Positions 1-9,807 of a stretch of DNA of 32,248 nt are shown here, piece after piece; positions within the stretch are counted from its first letter, which is position 1, and each line of letters begins with the position of its first letter. This DNA is from a virus: IMG/VR virus record IMGVR_UViG_3300032213_000983, positions 1 through 32,248 of that record. One strand, 5' to 3'. The position numbers and the translations under genes were made by a program. Below the pieces are notes generated by a model that searched no databases, was not told where the DNA came from, and was given only the letters and a program-made list of their open reading frames with translations.

Positions 1-116
1 ACAGCAAGGGTACCAAGAAGCTCTACGCCCTTATGGGTAAGGCCCATAACGCTCGCAAGAAAGCGGGTCGGGGTCAGGACACCAAGGTCGCCAAGGGTCT
101 GGGAGCTCTGAGGTGA
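1..116 (+). CDS. C-terminal end of an unidentified late gene (partial)
   Basis: An open frame enters from the left edge (codons start at position 3) and stops at TGA 114-116. The visible 37 residues are very basic (many Lys and Arg) and end in GLGALR. The stop overlaps the GTG start of the next gene as GTGA, so the two are translationally coupled in the late operon. Too little is visible to name the product. A basic tail next to virion genes fits a structural or DNA-contacting protein, but that is only context. Confidence 0.6.
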   Translation, partial: SKGTKKLYALMGKAHNARKKAGRGQDTKVAKGLGALR

Positions 117-541
117 TTATCTCTCTTGTGCCTCCGGATCACGTAATGAACGTGTGGCCTGCCGTTGCGGGTTACGTGGAGAACGCGCTTGAGTATACCG
201 ATGGTCGGTACGAGCTTGATGACGTGCTCGCCATGGTTGAAGGTGGCGGGTTCCTACTCTGGATAGCCTTCGACGACGAGTCCATCAAAGGCTGCGTAAT
301 TACCCAGATCATGGATTACCCCCGCAAGCGTTTCCTCGGTTGCCCCTTCGTTACGGGCGACAACTTCGCATCATGGAAGCAGCCCATGTTTGAGACCCTT
401 CAGCGCTATGCGCGCGACACCGACTGCGTCGGCCTTGAGGCTACTGCGCGTCTCGGTTGGGCACGCGTGTTTAAGGATGACGGCTACGAAGCTATGTGGC
501 AAACCTTTCAGCTGCCAGCGGCGGGAGTAACTCATGGGTAA
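113..541 (+). CDS. GNAT-like / internal-virion-A-like phage protein
   Basis: A 142-residue protein starts at GTG, overlapping the previous stop (GTGA). The layout is that of a short GNAT-fold acetyltransferase: an N-terminal helix pair, a central 'GGGFLLWIAFDD' strand region and a late 'FKDDGYEAMW' segment, as in the final strand of such folds. Proteins of this kind sit just before tail or internal virion genes in many podoviruses, and the T7 gp13-type internal virion protein belongs to the same fold class. No clear acetyl-CoA P-loop (Q/RxxGxG/A) is visible, so catalysis is doubtful and a structural or assembly role is as likely. The end overlaps the next start by 8 nt. Confidence 0.55.
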   Translation: MIISLVPPDHVMNVWPAVAGYVENALEYTDGRYELDDVLAMVEGGGFLLWIAFDDESIKGCVITQIMDYPRKRFLGCPFVTGDNFASWKQPMFETLQRYARDTDCVGLEATARLGWARVFKDDGYEAMWQTFQLPAAGVTHG

Positions 542-2543
542 GACGACACCTCCTCCGCAGGCTCAAGAAGTTAAACAGATAAGCAGCAATATACCAGAAT
601 ACGCACGTCCGTATTTTGAAAACGTCACCAACCGGGCGATGGCGGAGTCGTATCAGCCGTACACTCCGTACCAAGCTCCTCGTATTGCTGGCTTCACTCC
701 GGCGCAGGAGCAGGTTCAGCAGAACATCCTCGGCTTGAGCACCCCAAACCAGTTCGGCTCTGGCTCTGCTCTGGCGTATCAGGCGGGTCTTGGCGCGCTA
801 GGGCAGCAATACGATCCCAGCCAGTTCAACGCGCAGCAGGTAGGGGCACCCAATCTTCAGCAGTTCCAGATGGGTCCTGCTATGGGTGTGAGAGCGCAGC
901 AGTACGATACGCCGCAGATGGGCGCTGCGCGGACAGACTTTCAGCCTAACTTGCAAGCGTTCCAGATGGGGCCTGCTCGTGAGGTAAGCTCTCAGCAGGT
1001 TAGTGCTCCTGAGATGCAGGGAGCGCAGACTGGTTATCGCCCCGACCTACAGGCGTTTCAGTTTGGCCCTACCCAACAGGTGTCAGCGCAGCAGGTAAGT
1101 GCCTCTGACATGCAGGGAGCGCAGACTGGTTTCGGCCAGCAGCCGCTGGAACAGTTCCGTATGGCTGGGCCGCAGATGTTTGGGTCTGAGCAGGCCCAGC
1201 AGTATATGTCGCCGTTTATCCAACAGGCGCTGGAGCCGCAGCGGCGCGAAGCTATTACTAATGCGCGGCGCGCACAGGTGGCTCAGGACCTTGGGTCTGC
1301 CCGTCAGGGCACTTACGGTGGTAGCCGTCAGGCACTTGCTTCCTTGGAGCGCGAGCGCAACCTCGGTCAGCAGCTTGGTGATATCGAAGCGCGCGGCATG
1401 GAAGCGGCGTTTGGTCAGGCGCAACAGCAGTTTGAGCGTGACCGCGCAGCGGGAATGACGACGGGTCAGCAGAACTTGCAGGCTGCACTTCAACAGCAGC
1501 AGCTGGGCACCCAGACGGGTTTGCAGGCGGCTCTTGCTAACCTGTCCAATGAGCAGCAGGCGCGAGTCAATAACCAAGCCCAGCAGTTCCAAGCGCAGGG
1601 GATGAACGCCGAGCAGGCAATGCGCGCTTCGCTTGCTAACCAAGGTGTGGATGTTACCCGCGCGCAGGCCAACTTGCAGTCGCGTATGCAGACGCAGGAG
1701 CTTGGTGCTCAGCAAGGATTGCAGGCGGCTCTTGCTAACCTCTCGAACGAGCAGCAGGCGCGGGTCAATAACCAAGCGCAGCAGTTCCAAGCTCAAGGGA
1801 TGAACGCCGAACAGGCTATGCGCGCTTCGCTTGCCAATCAGGGCGTGGACGTCACTCGGGCGCAGGCCGACCAGCAGGCGGCGCTTCAAACGCAGCAGCT
1901 GGGGACTCAGACTGGCCTTCAGGCAGCGCTGGCAAACCTCTCGTCGGAACAGCAGTCAAACGTCCAGAACTTGGCGGCACAGCTTCAGACGCAGGGGATG
2001 AACTCTGAACAGGCAATGCGCGCTGCGCTTGCTAACCAACAGGCTGGGCTCACTGTTGGGCAAGCCAACCTACAGGCTCTTCTGGGTACGCAGCAGCTGG
2101 GGGCTCAAACGGGTCTTCAGGCGGCGCTGGCTAACCAGCAGCAGAACCTCGAAGCGCAGCGGCTCGGAGAGCAGTCGCGCCAGTTTGGCGCGGGCCAAAG
2201 GTTGTCTGGCTTGCAGACCGCAGGCCAGATGGGTCAGACGCTGGGTAACCTCGGCCAGTATCAACAGCAGGCTAATCTCCAGCGGCTTGGAGCGCAGGGT
2301 GCGGCAGCGGCTGAGCAACGTGGCCTCCAGCAGCAGTACCTCGACCAAAGCTATGCGGACTTCCTGCGCCAGCGCGACTACCAGATGGAACGACTGGGGC
2401 AGTTCAGCAACATCCTGCGCGGCTTGCCGGTGGGTCTCAGCTCGACTCAAACGAGCTACGCAACGCCGCCGTCATTTGGTTCGCAGGCACTTGGTGCCGG
2501 TCTGGGTGGCCTGAGTATGGCCCGCTTGATGGGTGGTCCGTAA
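534..2543 (+). CDS. Gln/Ala-rich tandem-repeat virion protein
   Basis: A 669-residue protein whose ATG overlaps the upstream stop (ATGGGTAA). The N-terminus (about residues 1-60) is non-repetitive with an 'IPEYARPYFENV' stretch. Residues about 111-206 are three 32-residue repeats beginning FQMGP/FQFGP. Residues 207-323 look helical and rich in Gln, Arg and Glu. Residues about 324-547 hold three full 66-residue repeats plus a partial fourth, beginning LGTQTGLQAALAN. The C-terminus (about 600-669) is non-repetitive with 'DFLRQRDYQMERLGQF'. High Gln/Ala content and heptad-like helices suggest an extended, fibrous or packaged internal virion protein. Its place between the GNAT-like protein and the giant protein supports a structural role. 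I cannot assign it to a named family. Confidence 0.7.
   Translation: MGKTTPPPQAQEVKQISSNIPEYARPYFENVTNRAMAESYQPYTPYQAPRIAGFTPAQEQVQQNILGLSTPNQFGSGSALAYQAGLGALGQQYDPSQFNAQQVGAPNLQQFQMGPAMGVRAQQYDTPQMGAARTDFQPNLQAFQMGPAREVSSQQVSAPEMQGAQTGYRPDLQAFQFGPTQQVSAQQVSASDMQGAQTGFGQQPLEQFRMAGPQMFGSEQAQQYMSPFIQQALEPQRREAITNARRAQVAQDLGSARQGTYGGSRQALASLERERNLGQQLGDIEARGMEAAFGQAQQQFERDRAAGMTTGQQNLQAALQQQQLGTQTGLQAALANLSNEQQARVNNQAQQFQAQGMNAEQAMRASLANQGVDVTRAQANLQSRMQTQELGAQQGLQAALANLSNEQQARVNNQAQQFQAQGMNAEQAMRASLANQGVDVTRAQADQQAALQTQQLGTQTGLQAALANLSSEQQSNVQNLAAQLQTQGMNSEQAMRAALANQQAGLTVGQANLQALLGTQQLGAQTGLQAALANQQQNLEAQRLGEQSRQFGAGQRLSGLQTAGQMGQTLGNLGQYQQQANLQRLGAQGAAAAEQRGLQQQYLDQSYADFLRQRDYQMERLGQFSNILRGLPVGLSSTQTSYATPPSFGSQALGAGLGGLSMARLMGGP
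864..1151 (+). repeat. In-frame tandem repeat, 32-aa unit x3
   Basis: Three consecutive 96-nt units start at 864, 960 and 1056 inside the Gln-rich virion gene. Each opens with FQMGP or FQFGP and contains a QQ(Y/V)...M(G/Q)GA segment. The second and third units are the most alike. The spacing is exactly in frame, so copy number could change without breaking the gene. Confidence 0.8.
1503..2174 (+). repeat. In-frame tandem repeat, 66-aa unit x3.4
   Basis: Units of exactly 198 nt start at 1503, 1701 and 1899, with a truncated fourth from 2097. Each opens LG(T/A)Q(T/Q)GLQAALAN. The first two units are nearly identical over about 55 residues, including NNQAQQFQAQGMN, yet differ at many synonymous third positions. 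They are therefore an older duplication under protein-level constraint, or were partly homogenised. The third is more diverged. Confidence 0.9.
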
Positions 2544-2553
2544 GGAGGATTAG

Positions 2554-3807
2554 ATGCCTAAACCGTTCAGCCTCCAAGCCCCGGAAGATATCGCCAAGGA
2601 ATATGGCGGTAACAAGCAGAAGATCGCGCAGGCGATGCAGACCGGGCTTGTCGACCCCACGGCGGGTACCCTTGCGGGTATGTTCATCGACCGTATGCGC
2701 AACGCGCAGATGCAGGAAGGCGCTCAGCAGCCGTCCGTAGCGCAGCAGGTATTTGCCCCTCCAGCCCCGCCTGCTCCGCCTCCCGGTGCTCCGCCTATGG
2801 GTGGTATGGGTCCGCCTCCCGGTGCTCCTCCGATGGGTGCTCCGCCTATGGGTGGTATGCCACCTGCGCCTCCGATGGGTGCCCCGCCTATGGGTGCTCC
2901 CCCGATGGGTATGGCTGACGGCGGCTTGGCTGCGCTCCCCGTTCCGGAAAGCATGTTCGATGAGCCCATGGACGGCGAGTACGCCGGCGGCGGCATCGTG
3001 GCTTTTTCTGATGGTGGTCCTACCAATTACTACGGGATGTCTACCGATCTGGGCGCTAACCTCGGCATGTTGCAGGATCGCTTTAAGCCGGAGACGGAGT
3101 TCACCGAGCGCGAAGCTCAGTATATCCGAGACACACTATCACCTGAAGCCCAAAAGAAGCGCCTCGACAATGATCTGGCCGTTGCAGGTCTTGGTCTAGC
3201 TTCTGCCCTATTGACCACTCCGGGTGGCATAGGAGCGGGGATTGGTAAAGGTCTTGAAAATATTACCCCCATCCTGCGCGAAAGCGCGAAGGAGCGCCGT
3301 GCCGAAGAGCGTGAGGCTATCAGCGTAGGCGCACAGCGTGAGCTTGGGCGCAACAAGGAACAGCGCGAGCTTCTTTCCACTGGCTTGGGCATGGTGGAGA
3401 AGGCCGGCGGCTTTGCTGAAGCCGCTAAGACCCGTGAGTTCCAAGACAAGTGGCAGCGTATGGACGATAAGACCCGGCGCGACCTTGGCTATCTTACGGC
3501 TAGCACGCAGCTTCAAGTGGCGCGCGACCGCAACCAGAGCATCACTAACTTCCAAGAGAGGCAGATGGGTCTCTTCCGCAACCTAGCCATCCCGCAGGCT
3601 AATAAGGTGGCGCAGGATCAGCTAAAGACTAATATAACCTACCGTAGGCTGGCGATGAGCAAGAACCCCGAGGACCAAAAGAAAGCCCTCGATGTGTTCA
3701 ACTCACTGCGAAACTCGATTGCCGATGGTATGGTGGCGCAACGTCTTGGCGGGGTTAGCGATAACGCGTATGAAGGATTCTCGGCGGAAGAAATTGGCGG
3801 CGAATAA
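2554..3807 (+). CDS. Pro/Gly/Met-rich virion-associated protein
   Basis: A 417-residue protein with a clear ribosome-binding site (AAGGAGG, 5 nt before ATG). Residues 1-65 ('MPKPFSLQAPEDIAKEYGG' onwards) are a conserved-looking helical head. Residues about 67-125 are a low-complexity tract of PPMG, GAPPMGG and PPAPP repeats. A Gly-rich 'GGGIVAFSDGG' motif follows, of a kind common in virion proteins of environmental phages. The rest is helical and charged, with a hydrophobic 'LAVAGLGLASALLTTPGG' segment near residue 210. It lies between two virion genes and is probably structural. Function not recognised beyond that. Confidence 0.65.
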   Translation: MPKPFSLQAPEDIAKEYGGNKQKIAQAMQTGLVDPTAGTLAGMFIDRMRNAQMQEGAQQPSVAQQVFAPPAPPAPPPGAPPMGGMGPPPGAPPMGAPPMGGMPPAPPMGAPPMGAPPMGMADGGLAALPVPESMFDEPMDGEYAGGGIVAFSDGGPTNYYGMSTDLGANLGMLQDRFKPETEFTEREAQYIRDTLSPEAQKKRLDNDLAVAGLGLASALLTTPGGIGAGIGKGLENITPILRESAKERRAEEREAISVGAQRELGRNKEQRELLSTGLGMVEKAGGFAEAAKTREFQDKWQRMDDKTRRDLGYLTASTQLQVARDRNQSITNFQERQMGLFRNLAIPQANKVAQDQLKTNITYRRLAMSKNPEDQKKALDVFNSLRNSIADGMVAQRLGGVSDNAYEGFSAEEIGGE

Positions 3808-3818
3808 GGACCCCAGCA

Positions 3819-6800
3819 GTGCCTCAGTTCAAAGTTACAGGACCTGATGGGAAGTCTTATCGCGTAAACGCCCCGGCGGGGGCGTCTCAAGCTGACGCCA
3901 TCGCCTACATCGCCAACACCCATTATGGTGCCCCGGCTGCACCCGCCCCGGTCGTGGAAGGAGCGCAGGCTCCGGAAGCCGAAGAACCCCAAGAAGAACT
4001 TGGCTTCTTTGGTGCGCTGAAGCGCGGCTTCACCACGCTTGGTGATGTGCCAGAAGCCCTTGGTTTTGCCACGGGTCAGGAAGGTGCTCGCGAGGAGCTG
4101 GTCAAGGCGCAGCAAGGCGAAGAGAAGCGAGCCGAAGGTTTCGGTCTAGATAAGACGCTAGGTGAGAACGTACAGGCGCTCAAGGAGCTGGCCGGCGAGT
4201 CTCTTGGCTTTATGGGGGCCCCGCTTGCTGCGGGCGCTGCTGGCTCTCTTGCCGGTGGACCTATTGGTGGGGGTATCGCAGCCGCCGCTACGCTTCTTTC
4301 CCAGTACGGTGTCCAGAACTTGGCCCGTCAGGCTCAGGAAGACAAGGCGCGGGAGGAGCGCGGCGAAGCTCCACTGGGTCCTATGCCCGGTCGCGCTGCT
4401 GCTGCCGCTGTGGGTCAAGCCGGTCTGGATGTTGCTGGCTTCGCGCTCCCCATACTGCGCCCGGTGGCTGCGGCGTTCCCGTTCCTGCGTCCGCTCGTCG
4501 GCCTTGGTGGCAAAAAGGCAGCGGCAGAAACGGCTGAAGCTATCGTTGAGGCGGCAGCGAAGAAGCAGCTCACCATCAAAGGTGGCATTGCGCGTGGCGT
4601 TGCCCAAGGTGTGGCGTTCGAAATCCCCCAAGAAACGGCACAGACGGTGCTGGAGCGGTGGCAAGCTAAGCTTCCCCTCGATGATGACTCCGCAATTGAG
4701 GAGTACAAGCAGGCAGCTATCGGTGCGGCTGTCCTCGGCGGTGGCTTTGGTGCCATTGGTGGTGGTGTAAACGCAGCGAGAGAACGAGCCGACACAGCCA
4801 AAGAAGCTAAAGCGCTGGAAGCAGCGGCGGGGCTTGAGCTGTCAACCCCCGAAGAAAAAGCTGAGTTCGAGCGCTTGCTGTCGGCTGCGGTAAACGAGTA
4901 TGCCAACGCTAACCGGAGTACGGCCCCGGCTGATATCTTCAAGGCACTGCGCGACGACGGCACCATCCGTTCCCTAGGCAATCGGGCGAAAGCAAATGTC
5001 GAAGCGACGCAAACGCAGGCGGAAGCAGGAGCAGGATTGGATGGAGGAACAGGTCGACCTGACGTGGATGTCGCTGGAGCAGCTGGGGCAGGCGTTCCAG
5101 ATACTGGCGGCACCGCGCCCACCGGAGAAACTACCCAAACCGCTACACAAGCTGAACCCGGCGGAGTGGCTGGCACTGGAGAGCCTGCTGGTGGTGTTGC
5201 TGGAGCAGAAGCGGGACCAGACGGTACACTGACGCCAAAGGTTGCGCCCATAGCCGAGCCTACCGAGGCGCAGGTCAAAACCATGGTGCCTACCATTGAG
5301 AAGGTGTTTGCCGACAACGCTTTTGATTTTGAAGTTGAAGAGCTCAACGCCGAACAGAAAACGCAGGCTGCGCGCATCGTAGTACAAAGCCCGGAAGTCT
5401 CCCCCTACGATGCCATTGGTTCCGTTCTGGAGCGCGCTAAAGTTGCACCCGAAACGCAGGCCGCCGAAGAGCGCTACCCCGCTCTAGAGCCGGCGTACGC
5501 TGCGGACACCAGCGTAACTAAGCAGCGCGCCATAGCCCCTGTGGTGGCTAATATCTTCTCGCAGACAACTGGGCTTGAGGGGTTCAACTCCCCGAAGATG
5601 AAAGCCCTGCCGGAGAACGTCCAGAAGGCGTATAACACCACGGTTGCGGCTGTCCTTAATGGCGTGAAGCGGGGGGAGACCATTAACCCCGAAACAATCG
5701 CTCAGCAGAAAATGGCTGAGTACGGGGTCACGCTGCCCGAAGCGGCTGCGCCTAAGCTCTCTCCCATCGAACAGGCTGCTGTTGATCTTATTTCCGCAGT
5801 TGATGCCGGTGGTGTGCCTTTTAACACGCCCAAGATAAACGCGATTGCCGAGGGGCTTGGGCTTGAAGTTAGTAAAAAAGCTAAACCCAAAGATACTATC
5901 CAGCGTATTCGTGATGCTGTTGGCCGCTTCAACTATACTGCTCCAATTGCCGAAGCGCAGACCGCTCCCCCGGTGGCTGAAACGGTTGCGCCTACGCCTA
6001 CATATACGTACGCAGATTTAGATACGGAAGCCCGGTCCCTTGTGCCGGAAACTCCGGGCCCCCCTATTCCGGGGTATATCACTTCCAAGCAATACCAGAA
6101 GTTCAGTATGGACGCAGAGGCTGTAGAAGAAGCCGCTAAGCAAGGTGCGCCTGTGCCCAGCGCGCTGGAACTGCGCCAACGCCTATATGAAGTGGCAGGG
6201 CGCGAAGCGCCGCCGCTGAAAGCTCCGGCAGCTGAAGAATATGACGCGGACGCCGTGGCTGGGGCCACTGCGCAAGCACCGAGCATCTGGGCCTTGCTGA
6301 GCAAACAGGTAAAAGGCAAGCCTCCGACCGCGTGGAAGGATATTGGTAAAAAGGCGCAAGACGAGTTCATCGCTGCCGTTGCCGCTATCCCCGGCGGGCT
6401 TACACAGCGCGAGTTCGCTAATACGGTTCGTCCTATCTTTAACGCCGTCCGGACGGGTAAGCCCGTCCCGCAGGCTGCTCCTGCTCCTGCTCCTGAAGTC
6501 GCGCCTGCTCCTGCGCCCGAGCCGCAGATCACAGTTGAAGCCGAGCCCGCTCCCAAGGCAGGTGGCGCTGGTAAGCCGCCGAAACCGCCAAAGCCACCAA
6601 AGCCGCCTATTGGCGCTGCTCCGCAGCCCGGTCCGAAACCCCAGAAGCCGCGCGTCATCAAGATCAATCAGGCCAAGCTCAAGTGGGCCATGCGTGAGGC
6701 TGGGCTGTTGCGGCGGCGCGACAATGCTTTCCGTAAGAAGCTTATACAGAGCAAGAACACCCATCAGCTGAGCGACAGCGTGGGCGATATGTTCTTTGGT

Positions 6801-9800
6801 ACCCGCGCCTATCAGGGGCCGATGAACTTGCTGCGCGCTCTGCGCGATAGCCTGACGCCGCAGGCCAAGAGAGCCATGTTGCCGTTCCTTCCCACCGACG
6901 ACATTACCCGGTGGGTGGGGGATCGCCTCAAGAACGTAGCGGTCATCAACAAGCTGATCGACGACATGACGGTCTACCGCAACAAGCGCCTTGAGAAGAC
7001 GAGCGTCATCCAGAACAAGTGGATGAAGTTCATGACGGCTTTCCCCAAGGGGAACGATGCCCTCAACGTGCTTACCAAGCTGGCTGACTACCACGATGTC
7101 GACCCGACGTTGGCCGCTACACCCGAGGAATATGCTAAGGGTGACCCTGAGATGAAGCGCCTCATCAAGGAGAAGGCGTCCAAGGCTAAGCGCGATAGTC
7201 GGCAGGAAGCTATCGACACGGTATACGCCGCGAAGCGCCAGCTCATGCAGCGCGAAAACGGCAGCGGTGCGGGGCTGGAAATCTTCAAGCTGGCCAAGGA
7301 CGCCTACCGCCGCAACCTGATCGACTCCTATATCCTGACCTTGAACCGCATCACGGGGGCAGGTTTGAGCGCCGAAGCCGAGAAGATAGCAGTTTCTAGT
7401 ATCAAGTTCATGTACAAGGAGGCGCTTGCGCGCCGAGTTTACTTCCCGACCATGCGCTATGGCCGCTTCTGGATGAGCGTAGGGAGCGGGAAAAACGTCG
7501 AGTACTATATGTTCGAAAGCGCTTTTGAGCGCGACATGGCTTTTGCCCAGCGCAAGCGCGACATGGAGGCAGAAAACGACCTGCGCGACATGGACAGGGG
7601 TAACGACTACAAGGAAGTCACGGACTACCTGACAAAGGGTAATGACGCCAGTGCGGCTCTGAAAGAGGTCTTCAACCAACTGGACTCCGGCAACTTGGAG
7701 GACACCACGCAGCTGAAAGACACCGTCTTCCAGATGTACCTGCTCGCTCTCCCAGAAGGTGATATGCGTAAGCGGTTTAGCCACCGCCGTTACGTCACCG
7801 GCTTTGGCATGGACGCCCTGCGCGACTTCTCTAACTCCCAGAGCCGAGCTGCTAGTCAGCTGGCGCGGTTGTCCTACGCCCACCAAGTTCGAAACGCTAA
7901 GACGGCGCTCAGGAAGGAAATTGAAAAGACACCTGACCGCGTCGCCATGGAGCCTTTCGTTAGCGAGATATCCAAGCGGGCAGATGCTGAAATCGACCCG
8001 CCGGTCCGTGGCGGCTTCTACGGCCTGCTCGACAAGTTTGCTGTGCTGGGTAACAAGTTCGTCTTCTTATGGATGCTAACCTCGCCTAAGTCGGCGCTCA
8101 TCCAAGCCACGCAGCTGCACACGGTGGGCTTGCCGGTCCTGTCGGACGAGTTTGGCTTCCGCAAGGTTATGGACATTGCTGGACGCTACAGCATGGACAT
8201 CATCCTCGGTAACAAGCTGGCTATCCACCGCAAGGACAACAACGGCGACATCATCTCCGAGTTCAACATCAACATGCGCGATGCCAAGTTCATGCAGGAC
8301 TTGGCTAAGTCAGACCCGCAGAAGCACAAGCTGCTGCTGGAAGCTTACGACTACGCCGACCAGCGGGGGACCTTTGCATCCACGTTCATCAGTGACCTGA
8401 ACGAAACGGCTTCGCGCCCCACCAAGGTAGGCACCGTCAAGTCGGCGCTGAAGGAAGGCGATGTGCTGTCCGCTGCCAAGCAGGGCGGCGATGCCATGAT
8501 GCAGTTTATGTCCGCTGGCTTCCACCAAATGGAGAATATGAACCGCCAGATCATGTACATGACCAGCTTTGAGCTGGCGTACGAGCAGGCGAAAAAGAGC
8601 GGCATGAGCGATGCCGCTGCCAAGGAGAAGGCCATGGAGCGCGCACTGAAGGTGACGCGCGAGACCATGTTCAACTACAGCAACTACAACAAGCCCCGCG
8701 CTTTCAAGAACCCGGCTGGGCGCGTTGCCTTCCAGTTCATGACCTACCCAGTCATGATGACCTCCTACCTTGTGCGTAATGCCAAGAACATGCTGCCCCT
8801 AATCGGTAACCCCGAAGGGAAGATGAGCGCAGCCAAGCGGTTGTTTGGTACCCTTGGTATGACGGCGATGTACGCAGGTCTGACTGGTTTGCCGCTGTAC
8901 GGCGTAATCATGATGGCAGCTGAAGCTGGGCGTGAGATGATGCGCGATGACGATGACTTCGCTCCTTACGAAGACGATAAGGGTAACCCGGTCGGTAAGG
9001 TCGATCTTAGGTTCTGGTTTGAGAACAGCTGGCTGCCGGAGACGTTCGGTCCGGATAGCAGCATAGCCGATGCGCTTGGCCTTTCCCCTGAGCTGGCGGC
9101 GCTGCTGGAGCGCAGCGTCAAGTTTGGCCCCATCTCGGCCCTTAGCGATATGAACCTTGCTGCCTCTACATCGTTGAACTCGCTGTTCTTCCGTGGCGAT
9201 ATCAAGGCCGACAACTTGGAAGGCCAGTTCAAGGAGATACTCTACAACCAGATGATGGGTCCGCTGGGCGGCCTTATCAGCAATATGACCCGTGGGGTGC
9301 AGCTGTACGAAGAAGGCGAGACGACCCGCGCCATGGAGCTTATGCTCCCTGCGTTCGTCAAGGGTGCCGTGCGCGCTTCGCGTCTGGAGTCGGAAGGTCT
9401 CAAGACCATCGACGGCAAGGTCCTCAAGGACGCAGACTTCTACACCGAGGGTAAACTTTTCAGTCAAGTCCTTGGTTTCGGCAGCACCGAGACCTACGAG
9501 ATGCAGAAGCAGAACTTCGAAGGTAAGCAGCTCGTCGACGAGATTTTGGCTGAGCGTAACGACCTACTTCAGCAGATGAAAAAGGCTATGCTGCGCGATG
9601 ACGAAGCGGCAATCGCGCAGGCAAACCGGAAGCTGGAAGATTTCGAAAACCGCTTCCCGCTCTCGGCAATCGGTATGGACAGCATCGGTTCAGCGTTGGA
9701 CGCCGCGCTCGAAGAACAAGCCGGAAGCGTTGGTGGGGCGGAGTTTAACCCTGATGTACCCGTTATGCAGGACATCATCGAGCGGCGCACGGCGCGCGAA

Positions 9801-9803
9801 TAA
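3819..9803 (+). CDS. Giant virion-associated protein (ejection/internal-virion type)
   Basis: A 1994-residue protein starting at GTG, with AAGGA 8 nt upstream. Residues 1-35 ('MPQFKVTGPDGKSYRVNAP') form a small head found at the start of many giant phage proteins. Gly/Ala-rich hydrophobic segments lie at about 127-163 and 299-319. A long Gly/Thr/Ala linker covers about 390-470 and a Pro-rich linker about 884-945. The C-terminal half is helical, with hydrophobic segments near 1414-1440, 1634-1660 ('RVAFQFMTYPVMMTSYLVRN') and 1679-1705. The 1634 region resembles the 'PLxRFG' class of giant phage/plasmid proteins. I see no lysozyme or transglycosylase motif. Size, hydrophobic helices and position at the end of the virion operon suggest a protein ejected with the DNA into the host envelope; this is inference. 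Confidence 0.75.
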   Translation: MPQFKVTGPDGKSYRVNAPAGASQADAIAYIANTHYGAPAAPAPVVEGAQAPEAEEPQEELGFFGALKRGFTTLGDVPEALGFATGQEGAREELVKAQQGEEKRAEGFGLDKTLGENVQALKELAGESLGFMGAPLAAGAAGSLAGGPIGGGIAAAATLLSQYGVQNLARQAQEDKAREERGEAPLGPMPGRAAAAAVGQAGLDVAGFALPILRPVAAAFPFLRPLVGLGGKKAAAETAEAIVEAAAKKQLTIKGGIARGVAQGVAFEIPQETAQTVLERWQAKLPLDDDSAIEEYKQAAIGAAVLGGGFGAIGGGVNAARERADTAKEAKALEAAAGLELSTPEEKAEFERLLSAAVNEYANANRSTAPADIFKALRDDGTIRSLGNRAKANVEATQTQAEAGAGLDGGTGRPDVDVAGAAGAGVPDTGGTAPTGETTQTATQAEPGGVAGTGEPAGGVAGAEAGPDGTLTPKVAPIAEPTEAQVKTMVPTIEKVFADNAFDFEVEELNAEQKTQAARIVVQSPEVSPYDAIGSVLERAKVAPETQAAEERYPALEPAYAADTSVTKQRAIAPVVANIFSQTTGLEGFNSPKMKALPENVQKAYNTTVAAVLNGVKRGETINPETIAQQKMAEYGVTLPEAAAPKLSPIEQAAVDLISAVDAGGVPFNTPKINAIAEGLGLEVSKKAKPKDTIQRIRDAVGRFNYTAPIAEAQTAPPVAETVAPTPTYTYADLDTEARSLVPETPGPPIPGYITSKQYQKFSMDAEAVEEAAKQGAPVPSALELRQRLYEVAGREAPPLKAPAAEEYDADAVAGATAQAPSIWALLSKQVKGKPPTAWKDIGKKAQDEFIAAVAAIPGGLTQREFANTVRPIFNAVRTGKPVPQAAPAPAPEVAPAPAPEPQITVEAEPAPKAGGAGKPPKPPKPPKPPIGAAPQPGPKPQKPRVIKINQAKLKWAMREAGLLRRRDNAFRKKLIQSKNTHQLSDSVGDMFFGTRAYQGPMNLLRALRDSLTPQAKRAMLPFLPTDDITRWVGDRLKNVAVINKLIDDMTVYRNKRLEKTSVIQNKWMKFMTAFPKGNDALNVLTKLADYHDVDPTLAATPEEYAKGDPEMKRLIKEKASKAKRDSRQEAIDTVYAAKRQLMQRENGSGAGLEIFKLAKDAYRRNLIDSYILTLNRITGAGLSAEAEKIAVSSIKFMYKEALARRVYFPTMRYGRFWMSVGSGKNVEYYMFESAFERDMAFAQRKRDMEAENDLRDMDRGNDYKEVTDYLTKGNDASAALKEVFNQLDSGNLEDTTQLKDTVFQMYLLALPEGDMRKRFSHRRYVTGFGMDALRDFSNSQSRAASQLARLSYAHQVRNAKTALRKEIEKTPDRVAMEPFVSEISKRADAEIDPPVRGGFYGLLDKFAVLGNKFVFLWMLTSPKSALIQATQLHTVGLPVLSDEFGFRKVMDIAGRYSMDIILGNKLAIHRKDNNGDIISEFNINMRDAKFMQDLAKSDPQKHKLLLEAYDYADQRGTFASTFISDLNETASRPTKVGTVKSALKEGDVLSAAKQGGDAMMQFMSAGFHQMENMNRQIMYMTSFELAYEQAKKSGMSDAAAKEKAMERALKVTRETMFNYSNYNKPRAFKNPAGRVAFQFMTYPVMMTSYLVRNAKNMLPLIGNPEGKMSAAKRLFGTLGMTAMYAGLTGLPLYGVIMMAAEAGREMMRDDDDFAPYEDDKGNPVGKVDLRFWFENSWLPETFGPDSSIADALGLSPELAALLERSVKFGPISALSDMNLAASTSLNSLFFRGDIKADNLEGQFKEILYNQMMGPLGGLISNMTRGVQLYEEGETTRAMELMLPAFVKGAVRASRLESEGLKTIDGKVLKDADFYTEGKLFSQVLGFGSTETYEMQKQNFEGKQLVDEILAERNDLLQQMKKAMLRDDEAAIAQANRKLEDFENRFPLSAIGMDSIGSALDAALEEQAGSVGGAEFNPDVPVMQDIIERRTARE

Positions 9804-9807
9804 AAAA

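Noticed and set aside
1083-1889. A 268-codon open frame on the - strand inside the repeat protein gene
   Set aside because: It is the antisense of the Gln/Ala repeats; repeat structure without stops explains its length, and it opposes the late operon.
6183-7886. A 567-codon - strand frame within the giant virion gene
   Set aside because: Antisense shadow of a GC-rich gene with no start signal or recognisable protein features.
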